Shown piece by piece: positions 12,586-18,187 of a DNA stretch of 18,187 bases. The DNA lies in assembly GCA_002294665.1 (NCBI GenBank), contig DBFQ01000073.1, forward strand, positions 9,137 to 27,323. Reading direction: 5' to 3'. A program made the translations under genes and the position numbers. Source of the stretch: Candidatus Aminicenantes bacterium UBA876. GTDB lineage: Bacteria > Acidobacteriota > Aminicenantia > UBA2199. Each line of letters starts with the position of its first letter. Within the stretch, counting starts at the first letter, position 1. The notes under the pieces are model-generated. The model saw only the letters and a program-made list of their open reading frames with translations. It had not been told where the DNA came from and did not search any database.

Positions 12586-13716
12586 ATGTCCATTACCCGA
12601 CCGACCCTGATGGTCCACTCCGTGATCGCCCGGAGCAATATCCGGCGCATGAAGCGGAAGTTTGCCCGGTTGAATGTCCGGTTGCGGCCTCATTTCAAGA
12701 CTCACCAGTCGCTTGAAGTGGGTCGCTGGTTTCGCGAGGAGGGCGTGGAAGCAATCACCGTATCCTCGGTGGATATGGCGGCCCGTTTCATCGCGGACGG
12801 ATGGAGGGACGTGATGATCGCGTTGCCTGCCAATCCATACGAAGTCCCCGTGATCAATGACTGGCCTGCTGATCTCAAGTTGCATCTGCTGGTGGATCAC
12901 CCGGCCGCAATCGACCGGGTGGGTGTTCTGCTGAAACGTCCGCTGGAAATCTGGATCAAGATTGATACCGGAGCGAACCGTTGCGGCCTGATCGCGCAGG
13001 AGAGCGCCGCGGTCATGAAACTGCTCCGGCGTATTGCGCGTCAACCGCTGATGCGCGCGCGCGGACTACTCACGCATGCGGGACATACATACTCAGCAGG
13101 GAACGCCTCCGGAATCCGCCACTGTCACCGGGAAAGCCTCGAGATGATGCGCGCGTTACGCGGGAAAATCCGTGATCTGGGCGGACCGTTGATGGAGATC
13201 TCGGTTGGAGACACGCCGGCCTGTAGCGTTTGTAATGATTTCTCCGGTGTCGATGAGGTGCGCTGCGGAAATTTTGTGTTTTACGATGTCATGCAGTATC
13301 GCCTCGGGAGTTGTCGCCTGCAGGATATCGCCGTACGCCTGGTCTGTCCTGTGATCGGCAGTTACCCCCGCCGCGGGGAAGTGGTGCTTCATGGCGGCAA
13401 GGTTCACTTGTCGGCGGAAAGCATCGCCGCCGCGGAAGGGGACGATTGCTACGGGCTGGTGGCGGCTTATCATGACGCGGATCCCTGGCCCAGGCCCTTT
13501 CTGGGGGCATGGGTGCGCGCGTTGAGCCAGGAACACGGCATTGTTCACCTGGGCAGGAAGCGGGCGGCCCGTTTCCTGCCGGGAGATCTTCTGGCGGTTC
13601 TGCCGGTTCATTCCTGCCTGACCGCCGACCTGGCTACATCCATGATTGATCTGGACGGACGGGCGATCGATGCGCGGAATGGGGGTGAGATTACGCCTCG
13701 GAAGCTTCGCCGATGA
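12586..13716 (+). CDS. Fold-type III PLP enzyme, D-threonine aldolase / D-serine dehydratase (DSD1-like) family
   Basis: This 376-residue PLP enzyme has an alanine-racemase-like N-terminal barrel. The PLP lysine is Lys38 in RPHFKTH. Other family landmarks are THAGHTY (163-169), SVGDTPAC (206-213), CGNFVFYD (227-234), SQEHG (314-318) and the C-terminal metal site PVHSC (340-344, His342 and Cys344). Known members cleave D-threonine to glycine and acetaldehyde or deaminate D-serine, using a divalent metal; which reaction applies here cannot be told. Length is normal for the family. The ATG at 12586 has GGAG five bases upstream. The 3' end overlaps the convergent YjbQ gene by 26 bases. It is probably cytoplasmic and used in D-amino-acid turnover. 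Confidence 0.88.
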   Translation: MSITRPTLMVHSVIARSNIRRMKRKFARLNVRLRPHFKTHQSLEVGRWFREEGVEAITVSSVDMAARFIADGWRDVMIALPANPYEVPVINDWPADLKLHLLVDHPAAIDRVGVLLKRPLEIWIKIDTGANRCGLIAQESAAVMKLLRRIARQPLMRARGLLTHAGHTYSAGNASGIRHCHRESLEMMRALRGKIRDLGGPLMEISVGDTPACSVCNDFSGVDEVRCGNFVFYDVMQYRLGSCRLQDIAVRLVCPVIGSYPRRGEVVLHGGKVHLSAESIAAAEGDDCYGLVAAYHDADPWPRPFLGAWVRALSQEHGIVHLGRKRAARFLPGDLLAVLPVHSCLTADLATSMIDLDGRAIDARNGGEITPRKLRR

Positions 13717-14119
13717 ACTGCAACATCAATCTGCGCTCCCGGGGGCGGTTGTCAAATTCCAGGAACACGATCTGTTGCCAGGTGCCGAGGACCAATCTGC
13801 CGTCGACAACGGGTACCGTCAGCGCCGGCCCCAGTAATGTGGCGCGCAGGTGAGAATGTCCATTGCCGTCCCCCCAGGTCCGGTTGTGCCGGTATTCTTT
13901 TTCCGCGGGGATCATTTGTTGCATCAATTCGGGGAAATCCTGCTGCAGTCCCGGTTCGAATTCAATGGTGGAAAGGGCACCTGTCGAACCCACGACAAAA
14001 ATCAACACCATGCCGTCTGCAAGCTTGCTCTTTTCCAAAGCCTGTTCCACCCGCGCCGTGATGTCGATTACCTGCTGCCGGGTGTCGGTTGAGAAGCGGA
14101 TCACGTTGTGTGTAACCAT
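13691..14119 (-). CDS. yjbQ: YjbQ/UPF0047 family protein
   Basis: This 142-residue protein matches the YjbQ (UPF0047) family strongly: RHNRTWGDGNGHSHLRATLL at 77-96, then TVPV, LGTWQQIVFLEFDNRPR at 111-127. The conserved His/Asn/Arg cluster in this family has been linked to a weak thiamin-phosphate-synthase-like activity, but the real role is unsettled. The start is placed at the ATG at 14119 rather than 14140. A TTGTAA-17-TATAAT promoter puts the transcription start exactly on this ATG, and the upstream ATG lies outside the predicted transcript. The protein then has the usual family length. The mRNA would be leaderless. The gene converges with the PLP enzyme gene and their coding ends overlap. 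Confidence 0.92.
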   Translation of the reverse strand: MVTHNVIRFSTDTRQQVIDITARVEQALEKSKLADGMVLIFVVGSTGALSTIEFEPGLQQDFPELMQQMIPAEKEYRHNRTWGDGNGHSHLRATLLGPALTVPVVDGRLVLGTWQQIVFLEFDNRPRERRLMLQFIGEASEA

Positions 14120-14125
14120 GGGTTG

Positions 14126-14154
14126 ATTATATGAGGCCATATCCGGGTTTACAA
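14126..14154 (-). promoter_or_regulatory. Promoter of yjbQ, leaderless start
   Basis: TTGTAA (14154-14149), 17 bases, TATAAT (14131-14126) on the minus strand. Counting seven bases past the -10 lands on 14119, the A of an in-frame ATG. No Shine-Dalgarno sequence exists. The -35 overlaps that of the divergent promoter. Confidence 0.72.
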
Positions 14155-14177
14155 CAATCGCCGCCGGGTGCTAGAAT
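14148..14177 (+). promoter_or_regulatory. Promoter of polyprenyl synthase operon, leaderless start
   Basis: TTTACA (14148-14153), 18 bases, TAGAAT (14172-14177). Seven bases past the -10 is 14184, the A of ATG for the polyprenyl synthase. An ATG at 14178 touches the -10 and would not be transcribed. No Shine-Dalgarno sequence is present. Confidence 0.68.
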
Positions 14178-14183
14178 ATGCAG

Positions 14184-15125
14184 ATGGATTTGCCCGAGAT
14201 TCAGGCTCCGGTTCAAGACCAGTTGACGGCGATATACCGCGTGATTGAAGAGAAGTTCAGTGATCCCCTGCCAACGGTCAAACGGATCCTGCACAAGTCG
14301 CCGGTAAATCGCGGCAAGCTCATTCGTCCCACCCTCATGTTCCTGCTGGCCGGCGCCCGGGATTGCCGCGATCCGCAACTGGTGCGCATCGCCACGGAAA
14401 TGGAGATGTTGCACCTCTCCAGCCTGATCCATGATGACGTCATGGATCATTCAACCATGCGCCGGGGCCGCCGCTCCCTGAACATGGATGAAGGCAACCA
14501 GATGTCGATTCTCTGGGGAGACCACTTGTTTGTCAATGCGTTCCGGGGCCTGAATGCAACCGGTCGCGGCGTGGCTGTCAGCGTGGCAATGGATGTCGCC
14601 GCCCAGATGATCGAAGGCCAGATGCTGGAACTCGACCATCAGAATGACCTGGATACCGGTCTGGGCACGTACATGGAGATCATCTCGATGAAAACCGGCG
14701 CGCTGTTTGCCGGCATCGCCCGTATCTCGGCCTCTCTTCCGGCCCCGCTGCCGGCGGACGCGGATGCCTTTGCCGCGTTCGGAAACGCGCTGGGTGTGTT
14801 GTTTCAGATCCGCGACGACCTGATCGACATCATCTCTCCCGGGTCGGGAAAAGACCGCTTCAGGGATTTGCAGGAAGGCAAGATCACCCTGCCCGTGATT
14901 CTATTGCTGCAGCAGCAGAAGCGCCGGACCCGGAGATTGATTCAGGTGCGTGATTATTCCGCGGTGGAGGAGTTGTTGCGCAGTTCCGGGGTGCTGCATG
15001 AGGTGGAAGACCGGATTGCGCAACTCTCCGGGGAATGCCGCGATTTTCTGGTTGAACTTCCGGATTCCACTTTCCGCCATTCACTGCTGGGCATGGTCGA
15101 TTTTATCGGCGCGCGGGACTATTGA
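14184..15125 (+). CDS. Long-chain (all-E) polyprenyl diphosphate synthase
   Basis: This 313-residue prenyltransferase adds isopentenyl diphosphate units to an allylic primer to make the side chain of quinones. The first Asp-rich motif DDVMD is at 84-88, followed by RRGR; the second, DDLID, is at 211-215 within FQIRDDLID, and GKITLP is at 232-237. The residue five before the first motif is Ser79, a small side chain. Established work on this family links a small residue there to long products (octaprenyl-like) rather than C15-C20. All catalytic residues are present. The start at 14184 is chosen from promoter geometry; the ATG two codons earlier is less likely. It is the first gene of an operon with the CYTH and nucleotidyltransferase genes. 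Exact chain length is not predictable. Confidence 0.9.
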   Translation: MDLPEIQAPVQDQLTAIYRVIEEKFSDPLPTVKRILHKSPVNRGKLIRPTLMFLLAGARDCRDPQLVRIATEMEMLHLSSLIHDDVMDHSTMRRGRRSLNMDEGNQMSILWGDHLFVNAFRGLNATGRGVAVSVAMDVAAQMIEGQMLELDHQNDLDTGLGTYMEIISMKTGALFAGIARISASLPAPLPADADAFAAFGNALGVLFQIRDDLIDIISPGSGKDRFRDLQEGKITLPVILLLQQQKRRTRRLIQVRDYSAVEELLRSSGVLHEVEDRIAQLSGECRDFLVELPDSTFRHSLLGMVDFIGARDY

Positions 15126-15126
15126 G

Positions 15127-15738
15127 ATGCCTGATCAACAATCCCTGGGGGGCGGTTCGGGCGTCATGGAAATGCAGGAAATCGAAATCAAGCTTGCGGT
15201 CGGCGAAGTCGGCAGGTTGCGATCCGATTTGTTCTCTCTGGGGTTTCGCGTGGCGGTACCCCGTTTTCATGAGTTGAATCTCGTCTTTGATACTCGCGAC
15301 AAAGACCTGGCCCGCCGCCGGTGCCTGTTGCGCCTGCGCCGGGGAGGTGTCCGGAACGTGCTGACCGCGAAGGCTCCCTCCGCGCCCGGCCGGGATCACC
15401 CGGGATACAAAGTGCGGCGCGAAACGGAGGTCCTGGTATCGGATTTTGACGCCACGCGCCTGATCCTGGAAAACAGTGGGTTCGAGGTTGTATTTACGTA
15501 TGAGAAGTTCCGCGAGATTCTGGAAGGCCGCGGGGTGCATGTGATGCTGGATGAGACGCCTGCCGGGAATTTCATCGAGATCGAGGGGGAGCCGTCCGCA
15601 ATTGATCGGTTGGCCCTGGACATGGGATTCAGGAAAGAAGACTACATAACCGCCAACTACCGAACCCTCTTCCTCGCCGGCGGCGGGACCGGAGACATGC
15701 TTTTCCCGCAATCGCGCCATGAGTCCGGCAAGGGTTGA
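15127..15738 (+). CDS. CYTH-domain protein (CyaB/ThTPase-like)
   Basis: This 203-residue cytoplasmic protein has a CYTH domain, an eight-stranded tunnel that binds metal and triphosphate compounds. The hallmark ExExK is Glu18, Glu20 and Lys22. Further expected charged strands include RRRCLLRLRR (63-72), KVRRETE (95-101) and FIEIEG (149-154). Members act as class IV adenylate cyclases, thiamine triphosphatases or inorganic triphosphatases; sequence alone does not decide. The ATG at 15127 is one base after the preceding stop and fits coupled translation. ATGs at 15166 or 15172 would start nearer the domain and cannot be excluded. The last 20 bases overlap the next gene. Confidence 0.85.
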   Translation: MPDQQSLGGGSGVMEMQEIEIKLAVGEVGRLRSDLFSLGFRVAVPRFHELNLVFDTRDKDLARRRCLLRLRRGGVRNVLTAKAPSAPGRDHPGYKVRRETEVLVSDFDATRLILENSGFEVVFTYEKFREILEGRGVHVMLDETPAGNFIEIEGEPSAIDRLALDMGFRKEDYITANYRTLFLAGGGTGDMLFPQSRHESGKG

Positions 15739-16585
15739 CGCGTTCATCCTGGCGGCGGGCCTCGGATTTCGCGCCCGGCCGTTGAGCCTGGTACGGCCCA
15801 AACCCCTTTTCCCCCTGGGTGATGTACCCTTGATCCGCCTCCTGGTCCGCCAGTTGCCGGCGGAAAATGTCAACGCGGTTTTTGTGAACCTGCATTACCG
15901 TGGAGGTGATATCCGTTTCTGCCTGCAGGATGAGACGCGTGTCCGTTTCCTGGAAGAGCGTCAATTGAGCGGCAGCCGGATCCTCGCGGATCCCAGGGCC
16001 GTGTCCGCAAAACCCCTGCTGGCCGTAAACGGCGATGTTTTTATGCGCATCCCCCTGGACGAGATATGGCGGGAATTTCACCGTTTTCCCTGCGATGGCG
16101 TATTGCTGGTACGGCGGCGGACTGTGGCGGCCTACAAGGCGGTGGACGGGGAATCCGGATGGTACCGGGGCACCCGTGCCGCCTTTCGTGCCGGCGACCG
16201 CATGTATTGCGGTGTCGGCCTTTTCTCCCGGCGGTTCCTTTCTCAGGTCCGCGAGGACAGTTTCTTTGATTCGCTCGACCGATCGGGATTGCGTGTGCGT
16301 CTGCTGGATTACTCGGGGATCTGGCTGGATCTCGGTACCCCCGGGCTCTATCATCAGGCCCAGTTTGATTACCTGGAGTACGCGGGACTTCCCGAATCCG
16401 CTGCCTGGTCCCGTCGCAGCCGCGTCCACAGGACCTCGCGACTCAAGCGCTGCATTATCTGGGACGATGCCGAGATCAGCGCCGGCACCCGCCTGGACCA
16501 TGTGATCGTCGCAGACGGGGTGCGGCTGGACGGTTGCGCCCAGCAGCGCCGCGTCATAACCCGGGACACGAATGTCCCCTTGTGA
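15719..16585 (+). CDS. Sugar-phosphate nucleotidyltransferase-like protein with divergent Gly loop
   Basis: This 288-residue protein has a GT-A nucleotidyltransferase fold, like enzymes making UDP-, GDP- or CDP-sugars from sugar 1-phosphates (MurU or mannose-1-phosphate guanylyltransferase type). The nucleotide loop LAAGLGFRARPLS is at 11-23 (usual GTR is GFR), the uridylyl-contact Lys is Lys28 in RPKPL, and the metal-binding NGD is at 104-106. IWLDLGTPGLYHQA (near 200-214) is the usual sugar-site helix start. Residues about 235-288 look like short hexapeptide-type repeats. The Gly-rich sugar loop usually read as GTxGGI/GTAGPL is SGSRILAD here, which is unusual. The gene overlaps the CYTH gene by 20 bases, with no clear ribosome site. 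It may be a cytoplasmic sugar activator or a non-canonical relative. Confidence 0.8.
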   Translation: MSPARVDAFILAAGLGFRARPLSLVRPKPLFPLGDVPLIRLLVRQLPAENVNAVFVNLHYRGGDIRFCLQDETRVRFLEERQLSGSRILADPRAVSAKPLLAVNGDVFMRIPLDEIWREFHRFPCDGVLLVRRRTVAAYKAVDGESGWYRGTRAAFRAGDRMYCGVGLFSRRFLSQVREDSFFDSLDRSGLRVRLLDYSGIWLDLGTPGLYHQAQFDYLEYAGLPESAAWSRRSRVHRTSRLKRCIIWDDAEISAGTRLDHVIVADGVRLDGCAQQRRVITRDTNVPL

Positions 16586-16643
16586 CATGCTTTAGAACTT
16601 TTCCCCGCCCCGTTCGTATGTATCTGTGAAACGGAGGTCCTGA

Positions 16644-18187
16644 ATGAAAGCATTGAAATCGGCGCTTTTTTGTTTGCTGATTCTCGGCATACACGCGGGA
16701 TTGTCGGCGCAAACGGAAAGAAAAGAACTCAGCCTTCAAGATGCCGTTGTGACGGCTCTGGACAATAACCTGGATCTGAAGATCGAGATCCAGAACCGGG
16801 ACTACTTCTGGGAGTCCTTGAGATCCAGCCGGGCGATATTCACGCCCAACCTGAACTTTGAGTACCAGCGGCGTGAAACCAATCGTCCCTCCAGTGGCAT
16901 ACTCAGTGGTGCCGATGTGGAGAAACAGGGCAGCGATACTTTTAATGTCGGCCTGTCGCAGCAGATCGCCCTGGGAGGTACCCTGAACGTCTCACTGCAG
17001 AATTCCCGCTCCACCAGTAACAGCGCGTTCACCACCATCAACCCCGCGCTGTATTCCACCCTGACCCTGTCGATCAGCCAGCCCCTGCTGAAGAATTTCG
17101 GTACCCTGGCCACCAAGAAGGATATCTACATCGCGACCAACGAGTACCGCAAAAACGATCTCGGCCTGAAGCAGGCATTGATCAATCTGGTTTACCAGGT
17201 TGAGGAAGCGTATTGGAACCTTGTTTACGCTCACCAGAACCTGGATGCCAAAAAGAAGTCGTTGCTGCGCGCCCGCGACCTGTTGAGCCAGAACGAGAAA
17301 AAGGTGCGCGTCGGAGCCGCCGCCAGGATCGACATTCTCGAGGCCAAGGCGGAAGTGGCTTCCTATGAAAGTCAGTTGCTGGAAGCCGAAAAAAACATCC
17401 TGAATGCGGAAGAGCAGCTGAAGAAGATCCTCAATATCAGCCAGTCCGCTGAGATCCTTGTGCCGACGGATTCTCCGCAGGTCCGCACCATGAGCCTGGA
17501 CTTCAACGCGTTTCTGCAGCAGGCGCTGGAAAACCGCCCCGATATCCTTCAGGCCCGCATCGAATTGGAAAGCCATGACATCCGGGTGAAGTACGCCCGC
17601 AACCAGACGCTGCCCGACTTGCAGCTGACGGCGTCCTACTATACCACCGGCCGTGGCGGCGACCAGTTTATTTTTGCCCCGGACTCTTCTCCGTTCGATC
17701 TGAACCGCCCCGTGATCGGGGTGATCAGCAAGGATGTCATGGACGCGTTGGAAGAAGTGGTTTCGAATCTGTATCGCAATTACTCGATCGGACTTACACT
17801 CTCAATCCCACTGGGGCTTTCCGGCGAAAAGGCGCGCCTGGCTCAGGCCCGTATCGACCTGAAGCGGGCGCTGCTCAACCTGCAGAATGTCGAGAATACG
17901 ATATTCTCGGAATTGAAACTGGCGTTAAAGGAAATGGAAGCCAACCGCAAGCTGGTGGAATCCAACCAGATCGCGCTTGAACTTCAGGAGCAGAAACTGA
18001 AGGCGGAAGAAAAGAAATTGTCCGTGGGCATGTCCACGAATTACCAGGTTCTCAATTACCAGCGCGATTACGCCAATGCCCAGGCCCAGGCGTTGCAATC
18101 CATCATCAACTACAACCTGACCCTGGCCCGGATCAACCGCATTATCGCGCGCACCCTGGAAGAGCACGACATCCACTTTGCGGATTT
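16644..18187 (+). CDS. TolC-family outer membrane channel protein (3' end outside window)
   Basis: This TolC/OEP-family protein forms outer-membrane exit ducts for efflux or type I secretion. A signal peptide covers residues 1-22 (MKALKS, then a hydrophobic run, cut after LSA). Two homologous repeats are visible. The first begins LSLQDAVVTALDNNLDLKI (29-47), includes the beta strands near LSISQPLLKNFG, and continues into long coiled helices. The second begins FNAFLQQALENRPDILQARI and repeats the strand-helix pattern, with LTLSIPLGLSG as its barrel strand. The ATG at 16644 has GGAGG six bases upstream. At 514 codons the frame is still open at the edge, but the tail is close to the family's usual end. 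No inner-membrane pump partner is in the window on this side. A clear promoter is not visible in the 58 bases upstream. Confidence 0.93.
   Translation, partial: MKALKSALFCLLILGIHAGLSAQTERKELSLQDAVVTALDNNLDLKIEIQNRDYFWESLRSSRAIFTPNLNFEYQRRETNRPSSGILSGADVEKQGSDTFNVGLSQQIALGGTLNVSLQNSRSTSNSAFTTINPALYSTLTLSISQPLLKNFGTLATKKDIYIATNEYRKNDLGLKQALINLVYQVEEAYWNLVYAHQNLDAKKKSLLRARDLLSQNEKKVRVGAAARIDILEAKAEVASYESQLLEAEKNILNAEEQLKKILNISQSAEILVPTDSPQVRTMSLDFNAFLQQALENRPDILQARIELESHDIRVKYARNQTLPDLQLTASYYTTGRGGDQFIFAPDSSPFDLNRPVIGVISKDVMDALEEVVSNLYRNYSIGLTLSIPLGLSGEKARLAQARIDLKRALLNLQNVENTIFSELKLALKEMEANRKLVESNQIALELQEQKLKAEEKKLSVGMSTNYQVLNYQRDYANAQAQALQSIINYNLTLARINRIIARTLEEHDIHFAD

Noticed and set aside
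14120..14140. Upstream ATG of yjbQ at 14140
   Set aside because: It lies upstream of the TATAAT box and so outside the predicted transcript. The added seven residues are not family-like.
14950..15126. N-terminal extension of the CYTH gene
   Set aside because: It lies wholly inside the polyprenyl synthase frame and has no CYTH similarity; the conserved ExExK comes only after 15127.
15103..16588. Long minus-strand open frames opposite the CYTH and nucleotidyltransferase genes
   Set aside because: These are antisense shadows in GC-rich coding sequence, lacking recognisable motifs or ribosome sites.
16586..16643. Promoter before the TolC-family gene (TATGTA near 16617)
   Set aside because: The -35 match is poor at any sensible spacing, so it cannot be called with confidence.

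Overview
The window holds fourteen complete genes and two genes cut by the window edges. No gap between genes exceeds about 110 bases. There are no tRNA, rRNA, CRISPR or transposase signals. The genome is moderately GC-rich. It belongs to a diderm (Gram-negative-type) bacterium, because a TolC-family outer-membrane channel and a protein ending in an Omp85-like outer-membrane barrel are both encoded. The lineage cannot be fixed from the sequence. The overall look (short tandem octamer arrays after genes, tandem ABC-2 exporters, propeller/barrel fusions) reminds me of Acidobacteriota/Aminicenantota-type genomes, but that is a weak impression.

Layout. (1) 1-2113, minus strand: a P-loop kinase-like gene is followed after one base by an OPA-type (GlpT/UhpC-like) organophosphate transporter that runs off the left edge. 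(2) 2192-5675, plus strand, divergent from block 1: an ATPase-permease-ATPase-permease ABC-2 exporter operon with overlapping or touching genes. (3) 5683-5754: nine tandem copies of an 8-base unit, GTTGRRRA. Copies of the same unit appear at the left edge of the window, also just after a gene. (4) 5762-9523, minus strand: thioredoxin reductase trxB and a 936-residue secreted protein (peptidase-MA-like domain with a broken HExxH, then a beta-propeller, then an Omp85-like barrel), under a clear sigma-70 promoter. (5) 9634-12481, minus strand: four genes of unknown function. The first is a small helical protein. The other three are divergent zinc-ribbon proteins carrying repeated 'LPFW/LPFY' modules, two of them membrane-anchored, joined by ATGA stop/start overlaps. 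This is the best candidate for an undescribed system here. (6) 12586-13716, plus strand: a fold-type III PLP enzyme of the D-threonine aldolase/D-serine dehydratase family. It converges with and overlaps a YjbQ/UPF0047 gene on the minus strand. (7) 14184-16585, plus strand: a long-chain polyprenyl diphosphate synthase, a CYTH-domain protein and a sugar-nucleotidyltransferase-like gene, overlapping or nearly so. A TolC-family gene follows and is cut by the right edge.

Promoters. Several intergenic regions carry divergent promoters with textbook -10/-35 spacing and extremely short leaders. At 14119/14184 both predicted transcription starts fall exactly on the A of the ATG, which implies leaderless mRNAs and decides both starts. 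Other promoters give leaders of about 10-13 bases that begin at or just before the Shine-Dalgarno sequence.
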